NCBI GenBank assembly: GCA_964648465.1
Contig: CAZYMU010000011.1
Coordinates: 6,556 to 70,555 of the forward strand
Length of the DNA: 64,000 nucleotides
Direction: 5' to 3'
From: Aminicenans sp964648465
Lineage (GTDB): Bacteria > Acidobacteriota > Aminicenantia > Aminicenantales > Aminicenantaceae
Numbering within the stretch: the first letter of the stretch is position 1; every line of letters begins with the position of its first letter. The notes below the pieces were generated by a model. It searched no databases and was not told where the DNA came from. It saw only the letters and a list, made by a program, of their open reading frames with translations. Shown in pieces: positions 50,957 through 61,680 of this stretch. Position numbers and translations under genes: made by a program.

Positions 50957-53900
50957 TTACTTTTCGTTAATTGTCCACTTCTCGTTTTCTTTTTTGAGGA
51001 GAAGCAGAGATTTCTGGCCAGGCTTAACGGTTATGCTCACCTCTAAAGGTTGTGGATCTAACATTAAACGCAGTCTATATGTTCCTTCCATGATTCTGAG
51101 CGGCTCTCCACCCACAAAACCCTTGGTTTTTATTACTCCCTTTTCATCCAGAATAGCATATTCAATCTGTAACGTCTGCTGGAGCGAAGAAAGTAATTGC
51201 TGAGAATCTTTAGCATCAAGATAAACTCCACCCGTAGATTTGGCGATAGCCTCCAACTGTTGCTTGGCTTCTGCCTCTTTTATGTCAAACCCCACTATAT
51301 GAACTTTAAGACCGATTCCTAATTTTTTGAGGGCTGGAGCAATAGAATTTATATCCCCATGACAGCTCTCAATGCCATCGGTAATAAGGATAATGCTCCC
51401 CTTGTTAACCTTTTCAAAATCTTTGCCTGCCTCAAGAACAGAAAAAACCAACGGTGTTTTGCCTCTAAGCTTGATATTGTTGATAGTTGTGATCAATTGA
51501 CTTTTGGCAAGGGGTCCAATAGGAACTACTAATTCTGTGTCCTTACAGGCACGTTTATCTCTCATAGGATAGCGGTGACCGTAGATGCGCAGGCCAACAT
51601 TCATTTTATCCGGAAGTCCATTGATAATTTGGGCTAAAACCTTTTTAGCTATGGAGATTTTACTTTCACCTTTAATCTGACCCCACATGGAATTGGATGC
51701 ATCCAGGATCAATTCCACATTCTTTGCAGCCTGCTTCTCTGCCCCTTCCTCAAAGGCAACTTGTATAAAGCCTGGTTTTTTGGTTCTTTCTTTGCATTCC
51801 GCTTTAAGCTTGTATTTTACAGGCGAAGTGAGCTGTTTAAAAATTGTGTTGGAACTTTCCTCGACCTGTTGATCAGAAGGAGAATGATAGAACTGTCCTC
51901 CGCTGGCGTAAGCAATTTCACTAAATATTTGATGGCGTGTATTGCCAAAATACTCTGTCTTATCATCCCATCCTGATTGGACACCGACGGTTGAGAAACT
52001 TATCCCCGCATCTAAAATTGAATCCCAGAGTTCAATGTATTGTTTTAGATACTCATCTGACTCTCCGTCGATTTCATCAAAGATGGCCAGGACTGCTCGG
52101 TTGCCCTGCTTGTCTTTTACACTTTTTATAGCACTCATCAGTCCTAGAAAAGTATTTGTGCCTCCACCACCCTCAACTTCCTTTTCAATAGCCTGCTTTA
52201 ATTGGGCTGGCTCATGAGTAAAATCAGAGAGTGAAGTAACCTCACCAGTATATTTCATCAGTTTTATATTGAGCCCTTGCCCTAAATTATCAAGATACCC
52301 TTTGAGAATCCGTTTCACTATGGGCACACTTTCCCCCATGCTTCCACTGTCGTCATAGACTATGGCTAAATAGGTTTCAGGACGCACAATTTTTATATAA
52401 TAATCACCAGGGCTCACGGAATAACTAATTTCCATGGTGCTGCCAACCGAGACAACCCTAGAAGGCTTGATTTCACTTTGGTCCTTGGTAAAGAGTGTGT
52501 AGCCTGGCCTCAAGATTCCTGTGCTATTGAGATGAACAATAAGTGTCTTGGTTGACTCCCCTTTCAGTGATAGTTTATAATAATCGACATCCTTTTGTCC
52601 GGCTTCGCCTCCTAAATAAGTATCTAAAGGCAATAGCTGTGCTTCAGTAATCAAATTATTGGGCTCCTTTTCTTGAAGCTGAATTTTACCTAAATTTTCC
52701 TCTCCTCCTTGCTTAATTCCAATTTCTTTGAAATATCCTTTGATGAACATTTCATTAATATCAATTTCTTTCGGGTTATGCCCTTTCGTAATTTGTATTT
52801 TTAGGTATTTTGCTTTCGTGGTTGTAACTGAGGACTCTTGATAGCTGTCAGGTTTTGCTTGAAGAGTAATTGTTGTTAAAGGTTTGAAGCCCGATTTTGG
52901 CGTCTGGTCGGACACTAAGAATTTAATTTCTTTTGGAAAGTATCTATCATGAAGTTTAAAGCCAATGCGGTTAATCTCAGCAAATCTCCCCTGAGGAAAA
53001 CAAAAAACAGCTTCTTCTGGAATTTTTACCTTGGGGAGGTCAATTTCATAAATGTTTCCCATGTTCTCTTCTTTATCCAAGGAATGATCAAGGATCTCTA
53101 TAAATTGGTCATCCTTAGGAGGAGCTTTTCTATAAATGACAGCTGCACCTTTTCTTGAAGAGAGAAGATCCTGCAGTTTTCGGGAAGGAATTGGGCTCTG
53201 ATCGAGTGATACGACTTTTATTTTATCAAGAAGTATATTTCCCCTGCCCAGATCAGATGTCCCTAAACCAAAGCGTCCCTTTAGATAACGGCCATCATCA
53301 ATATCAAAGATAAGACGACCATTATAACGGAAGAGAAGGCGCTTTCCTGTAAAATCTGCCTCCAGAGGGAACCATATGCCCCGGGGGTAATCCATTTCAG
53401 CAAAAGCAAGAATTTCCAAACCGTTTGGAGTGCAAGCAGCAAGCTCAAAGCGATCTTTAGAAAAGTTGAATCCTGCGATGTAATAATGCTCAGGATCTTG
53501 ATAGCCAAATATGAGCCCAGTCAGATTGCCATAACCCTGGGCTGCATAGAGATTCGTTTGAAGCGAGTAGTTTTTCCAGTTCTTATCTACTGCCATAAGT
53601 ATAGTTGCGGGATTATTAAGGTCATTTGAAATTCCAGAAAATTCGGAAAGGATAATTTTCCATTGACTTTTTTTAGGAGATGCTTGAGGATCATCCCAGA
53701 TTTGCCACTTGCTCATATTTCCCGATGTAAAATCTTCTTTAAAAAGAAGATTCCCGTTTCCACCGGGCTTTGATCTCTCTTTGGAAACTGTTGTGATATT
53801 TAAGCCTTTAGGATAACCATAGACAAACATCTCATGAATTAGGACATATTTTTCAGAAGTAGAAGAAAGAATGCGGATCTTTAAATATTTGGCTTTAACG

Positions 53901-54946
53901 GGCTTGATTGTAAACTCCTGATAACTCTCTTTCTCAGGCTTTACATCAAAGGTTCCCAGGGAATGAAAAGCATTTGCTAAGTTTTGTTCTGAAACCAGAA
54001 ATTCGACTTTTCCCGGGAAAGAGTCTCTTGCCAGCTGAAAACCGATGCTCTGTATTTCGACTTCTTTTTCCTGAGGAAAAGCAAACACGGTTTCAAGTGG
54101 GGGCGGCTTTTTCTGAAGGTTAAGTTCAAATGCATAGCCATAGTCTTTATCTTTCTTGGTCAGCCAGGGTTTATGATCGATAAGAGCTTCGAATTCTTCC
54201 TGATTAGGTTTTGAAACAACTTTGGCTCCACATCGCTTGGCAAGAAGGTCTTGTAAATTTCTGGACGGGAGAGTATCAGGTTCTAAAGATTTCACCGTAA
54301 CCTGGACAATATGAACTTTTGCCCCATAGAGGGCTGAAGTCCCAAGACCAAACTGCCCGCTTTGGTAGCGTCCGTCTTCAATGTCAAAAATGACTCGGGC
54401 ATTGGCGCTGAATCTAATGCGATTCCCAGCAAAATCGAGTCGAATGGGGATTTCCATATTGTAAGGGAAGTCAATTTCACAATAGCTCAATATTTCATAT
54501 CCGTCAGGAGTTCGTGCTTCTAATTCAAAGCGGCCTTTATCAAAATTATAGCCGGCAATATAAAAATGCTCCTGATCCTGATAGCCGCAGATAATGCCAG
54601 TCAGATAGCCATACCCGCCGACCGTGTAAAGAGAAATCTCAACAGTATAATTCTGCCAAGATTTTTCCCCTGCCAAGAGAGCAGTGGCCATTTTTTCCTG
54701 GCTGTTTTTAATTTTAATGCCGGAAAGTTCAGCCAGCCCGACTCGCCACTGGCTGGGTTTGTTTTCTGCTGTAGGATCATCCCAAACATCCCAATTCGCT
54801 TTCAAGTCAGAAAAATTGCTTTTGAATAAAACTTTTTCAGCCGAAAATGCTTGAAACCCAACTCCGAGCACTAAAATGGAAGCGATTATGACTGCAGGTG
54901 CGAATTTTCTAACGAATAACATAAATAAGGAATTTCTTCTTTCCAT
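50957..54946 (-). CDS. Exported surface protein with two vWA domains, duplicated lectin-like modules and a PPC domain
   Basis: 1329 residues, signal peptide about 10-36. Two tandem copies of a module follow: a laminin-G/DUF1080-like sandwich (about 38-215 and 400-580, both with GFGLGTS-type ends) plus a discoidin-like domain (about 240-380 and 610-730, both containing AKYLKI). A pre-peptidase-like beta domain (about 745-855, DVDYYKLSL ... PGDYYIKI) leads into vWA 1 with MIDAS DDSGSMGE (about 865) and vWA 2 with LDASNSMWG (about 1080). A small beta domain ends the protein. The vWA domains predict metal-dependent protein binding. It is the last of three closely spaced genes. Confidence 0.8.
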   Translation of the reverse strand: MERRNSLFMLFVRKFAPAVIIASILVLGVGFQAFSAEKVLFKSNFSDLKANWDVWDDPTAENKPSQWRVGLAELSGIKIKNSQEKMATALLAGEKSWQNYTVEISLYTVGGYGYLTGIICGYQDQEHFYIAGYNFDKGRFELEARTPDGYEILSYCEIDFPYNMEIPIRLDFAGNRIRFSANARVIFDIEDGRYQSGQFGLGTSALYGAKVHIVQVTVKSLEPDTLPSRNLQDLLAKRCGAKVVSKPNQEEFEALIDHKPWLTKKDKDYGYAFELNLQKKPPPLETVFAFPQEKEVEIQSIGFQLARDSFPGKVEFLVSEQNLANAFHSLGTFDVKPEKESYQEFTIKPVKAKYLKIRILSSTSEKYVLIHEMFVYGYPKGLNITTVSKERSKPGGNGNLLFKEDFTSGNMSKWQIWDDPQASPKKSQWKIILSEFSGISNDLNNPATILMAVDKNWKNYSLQTNLYAAQGYGNLTGLIFGYQDPEHYYIAGFNFSKDRFELAACTPNGLEILAFAEMDYPRGIWFPLEADFTGKRLLFRYNGRLIFDIDDGRYLKGRFGLGTSDLGRGNILLDKIKVVSLDQSPIPSRKLQDLLSSRKGAAVIYRKAPPKDDQFIEILDHSLDKEENMGNIYEIDLPKVKIPEEAVFCFPQGRFAEINRIGFKLHDRYFPKEIKFLVSDQTPKSGFKPLTTITLQAKPDSYQESSVTTTKAKYLKIQITKGHNPKEIDINEMFIKGYFKEIGIKQGGEENLGKIQLQEKEPNNLITEAQLLPLDTYLGGEAGQKDVDYYKLSLKGESTKTLIVHLNSTGILRPGYTLFTKDQSEIKPSRVVSVGSTMEISYSVSPGDYYIKIVRPETYLAIVYDDSGSMGESVPIVKRILKGYLDNLGQGLNIKLMKYTGEVTSLSDFTHEPAQLKQAIEKEVEGGGGTNTFLGLMSAIKSVKDKQGNRAVLAIFDEIDGESDEYLKQYIELWDSILDAGISFSTVGVQSGWDDKTEYFGNTRHQIFSEIAYASGGQFYHSPSDQQVEESSNTIFKQLTSPVKYKLKAECKERTKKPGFIQVAFEEGAEKQAAKNVELILDASNSMWGQIKGESKISIAKKVLAQIINGLPDKMNVGLRIYGHRYPMRDKRACKDTELVVPIGPLAKSQLITTINNIKLRGKTPLVFSVLEAGKDFEKVNKGSIILITDGIESCHGDINSIAPALKKLGIGLKVHIVGFDIKEAEAKQQLEAIAKSTGGVYLDAKDSQQLLSSLQQTLQIEYAILDEKGVIKTKGFVGGEPLRIMEGTYRLRLMLDPQPLEVSITVKPGQKSLLLLKKENEKWTINEK

Positions 54947-54992
54947 ATTATTTCTCCTCGTTTGCTAAGTTTTAGTGCATATTTATTACTTT

Positions 54993-57554
54993 TTACAACA
55001 AATTTTTGCAGAGGCTTTTCATGGCCCAACTGATAGTTTGACTTATAATAATATTTGTCCAATTTACTTCTATTTTAAAGAATGCCTTGGCAGCCTTGTG
55101 AGTATTCGAACATACAGTCTCCCAGATACATTTTATGACTAATGGGTCATGCTGTGGTCTTACTCCCCTAAGTGGACTTGTTATTGCAGCCGCAAGGCAG
55201 CGCAATATTTGAGCATGTATCTGTATAGCTGATTTCAATTGCAAAACTATATTAGTCTTTTCTGCATATTGAGTTAATGCCTGTCCCAAACCGTTTTCAC
55301 CTATGCCAAGAATATTGCCAGTTTGGGGATTTAGTCGCCACCATCCTATTATCTTTTTTCCGTCAAGAGAAATTGCTTTGATAGGGACAAGAACCCAAAA
55401 TCCTTGAGCAAGTTGCTGTTCAATACGAACCCGAACATCCGAGGGTATTTGAATCTTCTTCCATGCTGATTCTTCGGCGTCTTGGATAAGAAGCCAATTA
55501 ATATTCTGCTGTTTTGATTTTGTAAAAAGAATTGCCGTATTTTCCACCCCTTTTTCAATCATCATATCCTGAGCTTCGGTATTTGTATCTAGAATGCCCT
55601 GTTCTAAGCGAACCTGGAAAGGATTTTCGCTGGCTTCTGGACATACGGCTATTTCATTGGCCACGATGTCAAGCCTTTGACACTCGACTAATTCCCCATT
55701 CTTATCTTCCTGGAGGAATGTATGGGAGGTGAAGATATTAGGACTATCTAAGTAAATTTCGTTATTAAATCTGCAAAGATTGAAACGATTCAATATCAAG
55801 TTGTACAATAGGACAGGGAAAGGATTAATTTGGGCCAGTTGATCAATAATGTCTTTGGGTTGTAAGGTGTTGTGTTCTTTTATAAGATTGAGGAATGTTT
55901 CTCTGTAAGATAACATTTCTCTTGCCGATAGTTCCTCTATAAAATTTTGAGATAACTGGCATACTTGAGGTAAGATTTCTATCTGTCCTAAGATCATTAA
56001 GTTGCGTGAAATCTTTTGTTTTTTACTGATTTCAAGTTTGTTTATATCATTTTTCTTGCGTCGCGATGGCCCAATCAAATCAAAAATTTCACGGCGGATA
56101 GTATGGGGAGCACTATCGGGAGAATAGATTTTATACTCTACCCATTCGGCAGTCAGATATGATTTATTTTCGGGTAAAGCTTCCTTTTCTCCACTAGTTC
56201 CTGCTAATGATCCAAATAAGCCGCCTAAGCCTCCTCCTATTCCTTTGGTTCCTTTTTTTGATTCTCTTATCGGATCTTCACTGATAGAACCAGCCGCAGT
56301 CAGATATGATTCTGAGGTTTCCTCACCGTCAATCTCTAATATTATGTGCCATTGATTTAAATTTGTAATTGTTGTCTTGAGAAATTGGATAGGGTTCTCA
56401 GCATTAAATAATTTCCTATCTGGAGGCCAATTTAATGGTAAATGACGTAGTACTATACTTTTCCCAAATAACTCTGAGGGTCGCAGAGTGTATTCCAACA
56501 CAGTGTGTTGATGAAAATCGCCCTTTTTCCATTGTTCGGCTACAACCCTGATTTGTATTGAGTGGAAGATCTGATCATCAAACTCATCAGGTTCATAGGT
56601 GTTTTCGATATCAGCTATAGTTTGTCCAGGTAGGGAATTGGGTAAAGTTGGGTCTAAATCAAGCCACTCATCCTCTTTTTTCAACTGTACCCACCAATGA
56701 TCTTGTAAACTTTTGTAATTTATATCCTTGTTTTCGATAGTTTGTTTCTCTCGATATTTTTTTACTGCTTCTGAAATATGCAAAGATTGTTCTGCCACTC
56801 TTTTAGTAAGACCTTCTGTCATTTGTTTTTTTTCTTGGATTAATTGGCGAATTGTATTCTGGAGTTCAGCTCTGTCTATTTTGTATTTTTTTGAGTACTT
56901 CTCAATAAGGGGGTTTATACTTTGTGGCTGAAAATTTTTAGACATGTTTGCTTCACTGCGAGTCATAGGATAAATCTCCTGGAATAGACTATTTGCTCGT
57001 TCATCTGAAAGATTCCCATGGGCTAAGCGGACTTCATTGCCTGCCAAGGACAATAACTCATGAAGTAATATGGCTCGGTCAAGGCTATTTCCTCGTCGGT
57101 CCATTAGGACACCTATAGGACCCCGAAGGTAACCACGATAAGGAACAAGGTAAGTATTATCTTTAAGCCATTTGAAAATAGTTTGTGGATCAGTTCCAAT
57201 CTTGTCAATTACACTCTGTGGATCAAAAGTATCGCGGGGAATCTGTTCTATAAATTGCTCAAGATCATCAAACATTTGTTCTATATTATAAGCAATCTGA
57301 TTTAGATCTTCCTGGCTGGAAGATAATTCATCCTGGCTCTTGGAGATATCTTTTATATCATTTGGTACTTGTCGTTTTTGTAAATTATTGGATTCGATTT
57401 TTTTTGCTGATGGACAATCACAGGGATTTTTTTTTGAAGAGTTGGCTTTTTTTTCAATTTTGTTTGAGCCTGAACAGAAAACAAATAAAAAGGTAAAAAT
57501 AATCACTATTATTATTCTTTTCTGTCTTTTCAAAGGTGTATGAAAACCCGACAT
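54993..57554 (-). CDS. Transglutaminase-like lipoprotein
   Basis: 853 residues. The signal ends in LFVFCSGSN, a lipobox with Cys at about residue 27. After a Ser/Lys-rich linker, residues about 115-330 resemble the transglutaminase-like fold: IFKWLKDNTYLVPYRGYLRG, then LMDRRGNSLDRAILLHELLS, and later DHWWVQLKKEDEWLDLDPT. In active members the GN-S-D position is Cys; here it is Ser, so protease or transglutaminase activity is doubtful. The C-terminal 500 residues are unassigned beta/alpha sequence. GGAGGAG precedes ATG. Gaps to the neighbours are 38 and 46 bp, so it is operonic. Confidence 0.72.
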   Translation of the reverse strand: MSGFHTPLKRQKRIIIVIIFTFLFVFCSGSNKIEKKANSSKKNPCDCPSAKKIESNNLQKRQVPNDIKDISKSQDELSSSQEDLNQIAYNIEQMFDDLEQFIEQIPRDTFDPQSVIDKIGTDPQTIFKWLKDNTYLVPYRGYLRGPIGVLMDRRGNSLDRAILLHELLSLAGNEVRLAHGNLSDERANSLFQEIYPMTRSEANMSKNFQPQSINPLIEKYSKKYKIDRAELQNTIRQLIQEKKQMTEGLTKRVAEQSLHISEAVKKYREKQTIENKDINYKSLQDHWWVQLKKEDEWLDLDPTLPNSLPGQTIADIENTYEPDEFDDQIFHSIQIRVVAEQWKKGDFHQHTVLEYTLRPSELFGKSIVLRHLPLNWPPDRKLFNAENPIQFLKTTITNLNQWHIILEIDGEETSESYLTAAGSISEDPIRESKKGTKGIGGGLGGLFGSLAGTSGEKEALPENKSYLTAEWVEYKIYSPDSAPHTIRREIFDLIGPSRRKKNDINKLEISKKQKISRNLMILGQIEILPQVCQLSQNFIEELSAREMLSYRETFLNLIKEHNTLQPKDIIDQLAQINPFPVLLYNLILNRFNLCRFNNEIYLDSPNIFTSHTFLQEDKNGELVECQRLDIVANEIAVCPEASENPFQVRLEQGILDTNTEAQDMMIEKGVENTAILFTKSKQQNINWLLIQDAEESAWKKIQIPSDVRVRIEQQLAQGFWVLVPIKAISLDGKKIIGWWRLNPQTGNILGIGENGLGQALTQYAEKTNIVLQLKSAIQIHAQILRCLAAAITSPLRGVRPQHDPLVIKCIWETVCSNTHKAAKAFFKIEVNWTNIIISQTISWAMKSLCKNLL

Positions 57555-57592
57555 TTCTCCTCCTTACGATTTATAGAATTGTTAAATTTAAT

Positions 57593-59011
57593 TTATTTGA
57601 GTTTAAAATAATTTTCACTCTCATAACCGCGGAAGTATAGGGAAGATGGAGAGGCATCCGTATCATAAGCGATCTCAAAGCGAACAAACATTCCGGGTGG
57701 AATGATAAAGGGATCTGGAGGTTGGTAAGCCAGTGTGGCAGTGGCATCTCCATCTACATAAAGTTTCTCTCCACCTGCATTCAGGATGAATTGAGCATCC
57801 ATTTGAATCTCAAGCCCACTCTTAACCAGCGACTGAATACCTAAATCTAATATAACTTGGCTACCTTCCTGGCGCATTCCAAAAACCATCACTTCCATGG
57901 TCTCTCCATCGCGATGGCTGGCTATCGCTTTTGGCCTTGGTTCAGGTTTCATTTTAGTCAAATCAAGATAAAAAACATCATTTCTAAGGCGTATTCCCAG
58001 ACGATAGACTTTAACAGATACAGGCACAAGAAAAGCCAGCTCCTGATACTGATAGATCTCTGGAGTAAAGCGGATAAAACCCTCGTCTGTGGTTGAGCCA
58101 CCCACACAATAATACAGATAGTTGCTCTCTGTAAAAATCCAGGTATATTTTTTTGGCTCTACCTGAACAATATCTTTAATTTCCTTTCCCAGAAGACTCT
58201 TGCCACTCAACCTAACTACAGTAAAGTGCCAGCCTTGTGGAGCTTCTTCTTCAGCATAATTGCTCTGAAAATTAAAGGAATGGGCAGCTATTTCAACAGA
58301 GTCACTTTTTATTGTGCCTAGAACTTTAGGCGGCGGTCCTCCACTTCCTCGAGCTTTAGCCAGATCTCCTTGGATGGAAAGCAGAATATGACCATATTCA
58401 TAGTCAAAGAATTGGAAACCAAGATTCTGGGCATTTTTTGGGATTAAATAAACAAAATTTGCTTTACGTACCTCGCCTTTTTTGGCAATAGTAAAAGGAT
58501 TTTGAAGGTCTGCCCCTCCTGGAATCTCCGCGGTTAGCTTATTTAGTGGATAAGCCAGGCCGTCAGCGATAAGGTAGGCGTGATTAAAGAATTCTTCGAT
58601 CATATAGGCCACATCGACATCAACATATTCAGTTTTCTTTTTCTTTTTACCTCCTGCAAAGGTGTTTACTCCCATGGTTCGATCTGTCTTCCCTTCAAGT
58701 TTGTCCTTAGACACTTTTTGCTTGGGGTGGATGTTTTCCCATTCTGTTTCCAGGATGAGGAAAGTCCAGCTCTGCGGAGCGGTAAAATCAGATACTTCGG
58801 GTTTAAAGATACTTTTTACTATTTTAATTGAAGCAGCTTTGTTTGAATCCTTTTCTATAATATTTTTCCCTATATTAGACAGATTAGAATGTATTTTATG
58901 GTTTGAAGTTCCTCTGATATTCTTGGCTGGAAGTTGTAAAAGTAAAAGGCATAAGAAAAAAAGGAAAACTAGAGGAAAAATTAAAACCCATGATTTTATG
59001 TTCTTAGACAT
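57593..59011 (-). CDS. Exported protein of unknown function, first gene of surface operon
   Basis: 472 residues with an N-terminal signal/anchor (residues 8-27, very Leu/Phe-rich). The mature part is beta-rich and carries two related halves: PQSWTFLILETEW (about 80) and PQGWHFTVVRLSG (about 258) occupy equivalent positions, suggesting an internal duplication. A lysine run, GGKKKKKTEY, lies near residue 122. I recognise no family. It is followed by the transglutaminase-like lipoprotein and the vWA protein. Confidence 0.65.
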   Translation of the reverse strand: MSKNIKSWVLIFPLVFLFFLCLLLLQLPAKNIRGTSNHKIHSNLSNIGKNIIEKDSNKAASIKIVKSIFKPEVSDFTAPQSWTFLILETEWENIHPKQKVSKDKLEGKTDRTMGVNTFAGGKKKKKTEYVDVDVAYMIEEFFNHAYLIADGLAYPLNKLTAEIPGGADLQNPFTIAKKGEVRKANFVYLIPKNAQNLGFQFFDYEYGHILLSIQGDLAKARGSGGPPPKVLGTIKSDSVEIAAHSFNFQSNYAEEEAPQGWHFTVVRLSGKSLLGKEIKDIVQVEPKKYTWIFTESNYLYYCVGGSTTDEGFIRFTPEIYQYQELAFLVPVSVKVYRLGIRLRNDVFYLDLTKMKPEPRPKAIASHRDGETMEVMVFGMRQEGSQVILDLGIQSLVKSGLEIQMDAQFILNAGGEKLYVDGDATATLAYQPPDPFIIPPGMFVRFEIAYDTDASPSSLYFRGYESENYFKLK

Positions 59012-59776
59012 TGTCCTTTTCTCCCCCTATAATGGATTGCGGGATTGAAAATTATTTTGTTAAGTTTTTATTATCACCTTTTTAGTAACATGTCAATTTT
59101 AAAAAATCAGCTGTTTCCTAAAGATCTTTTTAAGGCGTCACTTCAGCTTGATGAATAAGAAATTAATTTTTACATTATATAAAAATTATCTATAGAAATT
59201 TAATCTCGTGGATACTTTATATCTTTCAGATGGTGCTGAAAAAGATTCTATCTTCAATTTAGAATGTAACTTGAATTTTGAATAGGGTCAGACCTATGCA
59301 AATCACTGATATATTTTAAATTAATTATTATTTCCCTACATTTTTATGCCTTAATCGGCTAATTTTAGGGTCAAAATCGTCCCGTTTAGTATATGTTTCT
59401 TCCTTTTTCTTTCCGGAATATTCTAGAGTTTATGGTAACCGCTGCATTCCCATTCTGATGGATGCTTGATAATCCCTGCCCGGACCATATTTCTTCTCTC
59501 TTAATTAGACGTTTTAGCGGCCCAAAATTCTCAATTAAGGCTATATTTCTGGAAAAATAAGGAGTAATCTCATTTTAAAATAAATTGTCAGGCCCTTTAG
59601 AAAATATGGCCAGTAATAAGTTCCGATCCCTGGATGTCATCGAAAGCCGTCCAAACAAATCATAAACTATTTGTGTCATATGCTTTTTGTTTTTTGTATG
59701 AATGAATTTTTTATCTTCCAATTTTTCCAAGATCAATCGAATACATTTATCCTGTTCTTCCCATGATAAATGAATT
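59012..59776. other. 765-bp intergenic region with gene scraps
   Basis: Upstream of the surface operon and downstream of the M14 pair. It holds a REP-associated transposase scrap (59430-59491) and a start-less minus-strand frame of about 65 codons (about 59582-59780, LSWEEQDKCIRLILEKLEDK ... GRLSMTSRDRN) of unknown origin. Promoter elements for the minus-strand operon should lie in 59012-59200, which is AT-rich; no specific box is convincing. Confidence 0.45.
59430..59491 (-). pseudogene. REP-associated (Y1) transposase scrap
   Basis: The minus-strand frame reads MVRAGIIKHPSEWECSGYHK, matching the conserved C-terminal block of REP-associated tyrosine transposases (VRAGIVKHPxEWxWSSY). About 20 codons only; stop codons follow. 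Confidence 0.6.
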
Positions 59777-61666
59777 TTAATCGCTTAGCTTGATATTGAC
59801 TCTTTTCTTGTCTTTGCCTCCATGCTGGGACTTTACATTAAATTCCACCCAGCCTTGAGAACCATCCATTTGTACAAGGATGCAGAAATGCAGAGTCTGC
59901 TTTCCTTTCAATCTGAATTCTGTTCCTTTTTTGCCGATTGTTTCACTCTGAGTGCTGTATTTTTGAGGGTTGATATTTGTCAGGCTCTTTGGTATCTCGA
60001 CCATAGAAATATTATTTGAGAATCTTGCAGTGATTTTGTTCTTAACCGTTCTTTTAAGCTTTAATGCTCTGTCAGATATAGTAGGATAAATCCTGTCATT
60101 CTTAACTGCAACATCGATCCAGTAGAGATTGTCCGCTGCAGGGGTCATGTTCACTTCATCTATCTCCACTTTAGGGAACTGGCTGGCGCAGTACATAACA
60201 AACATTGCATTCTTTTCTGCCTCCATTTTGATATATCGGGCCGGGGGCGTTCGGTATACGTGCTTTTTTCGTGTGCCACCAATCCATATTTCCCCGAGGT
60301 CTGGATGCGAACATTTATGAGGTATTATCCAGCCTTCTCCTGTCAATTCGATATCTAGCCATTTAAGGAGTTCTTCATCAGAGACTCTTCCGTCATCATT
60401 CTCATCGGCATCGAATACGGGCGATCCCCATAGTTCTATCAGGTAGGCATAGGCTCCCAGCATGTCGTATGTAGAGGCTTGTGCTTGCCCCATTCCTCCT
60501 GATGTGACCGGGCGGTAATTCTTTAAGATACGGGCACCCATTGTGACAATCTTTGCCTGGACATTCATGTCTTCTTCATATCCCGGACGGACCTGGATAT
60601 CGAAAGCCTGAGCATACTTGTTGGTTTTTCGCAGTTCTTGTAGATACCGGTTAAATCTTTCCTGTGCCTGCAGCCTTTGTTCAGCAGTTTGTCTTTGAGT
60701 GCTAGTTGCCCTGGGTGGAGTAACAAACATTATTAGCCTGCCCATATTATGGTAATGAAAACCGGCAAAGATGTTCGGATGTTTCAGCATGAATTCATAT
60801 GTATTACGTGTACATGGCTCTGACATTGGATATGGATTTCCTGCCCGAAGATTCCAACCTGAAGGATAGTTCCTGTTAGGGTCAGGGCCTCCGATATCGT
60901 CTTCATTGATCATGCCGTCACCGTCGTTGTCATATCCTTCCTGGCCTATACGGCGGAATCTCAAAACATCTTCCTCCATGTTAGTGAGCCGAACAAAGCG
61001 GCGTTTATCGGCTGAGAGTTTGTATTCTCCGTTTGGGTCTTCGATATACATTGTGGAAAGTTCTCCATCACCGTCTACGTCTTCGGTTCTGTCTTCATCG
61101 TAAAGGCCGTCACCGTCGTTGTCTTCGGGCCTGAACGGTTCTCTCGGGTTGTTAGGGGTATTTGGAAATTCAACAAACGATGCATTCGCATCGACATTCA
61201 AGCCCGGAAGAATATAAAACGTGCAGTTATTCACAAGGTCGTAAACATACTGATCATAGTCATACCTTGTAAGCAGATACCACATAAGATACAGAGAACA
61301 TGAAATTCCGTTGACCTCATTTCCGTGTATTGCTCCATCCACCCACATTGCGGGTTTGTCCTCGTGTTTTCCGGTTGATTTTGCTGTAATAGTAATAAGG
61401 TACTGATCGCGTCCCATGCGGCTCTTCCCGATGCTCTCGATATCTGACAGGTGAGAGTACTTTTTCTGTATGTCATGCATTATTTTTGTCCATTCAGCGT
61501 ACGAATAGTACCTGCCCCAGCTTATTGGGAAATCAAGCTCCCCGTGATAGCCACCAGGACTTTTTTGAAGTTTTTTCTGAGCATGCAGCGTCCCTCCAAA
61601 GGATATAAGCATTGTGAAAGCCAGACCAAAAACCATCATATATTTTAAATTAGTTCTTGATTTCAT
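59777..61666 (-). CDS. Exported M14 zinc carboxypeptidase with calcium-loop insert (second of pair)
   Basis: 629 residues from the ATG with AGGAG 6 bp upstream; an in-frame ATG 18 bp earlier overlaps the upstream gene's stop. After a signal peptide the M14 domain shows zinc ligands H114 and E117 (AIHGNEVNG), the substrate-binding NRN of DPNRNYPSGW, and a His in AGFHYHN (about 304); the catalytic Glu is in YLIELWG. Between the HxxE and third ligand sits an insert with EF-hand-like loops DNDGDGLYDED, DVDGDGE and DNDGDGMINED; another, DENDDGRVSDEE, lies about residue 435. It should cleave C-terminal residues outside the cytoplasm. It follows its paralogue by 14 bp. Confidence 0.88.
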   Translation of the reverse strand: MKSRTNLKYMMVFGLAFTMLISFGGTLHAQKKLQKSPGGYHGELDFPISWGRYYSYAEWTKIMHDIQKKYSHLSDIESIGKSRMGRDQYLITITAKSTGKHEDKPAMWVDGAIHGNEVNGISCSLYLMWYLLTRYDYDQYVYDLVNNCTFYILPGLNVDANASFVEFPNTPNNPREPFRPEDNDGDGLYDEDRTEDVDGDGELSTMYIEDPNGEYKLSADKRRFVRLTNMEEDVLRFRRIGQEGYDNDGDGMINEDDIGGPDPNRNYPSGWNLRAGNPYPMSEPCTRNTYEFMLKHPNIFAGFHYHNMGRLIMFVTPPRATSTQRQTAEQRLQAQERFNRYLQELRKTNKYAQAFDIQVRPGYEEDMNVQAKIVTMGARILKNYRPVTSGGMGQAQASTYDMLGAYAYLIELWGSPVFDADENDDGRVSDEELLKWLDIELTGEGWIIPHKCSHPDLGEIWIGGTRKKHVYRTPPARYIKMEAEKNAMFVMYCASQFPKVEIDEVNMTPAADNLYWIDVAVKNDRIYPTISDRALKLKRTVKNKITARFSNNISMVEIPKSLTNINPQKYSTQSETIGKKGTEFRLKGKQTLHFCILVQMDGSQGWVEFNVKSQHGGKDKKRVNIKLSD

Positions 61667-61680
61667 CGTAGACTCCTTTC

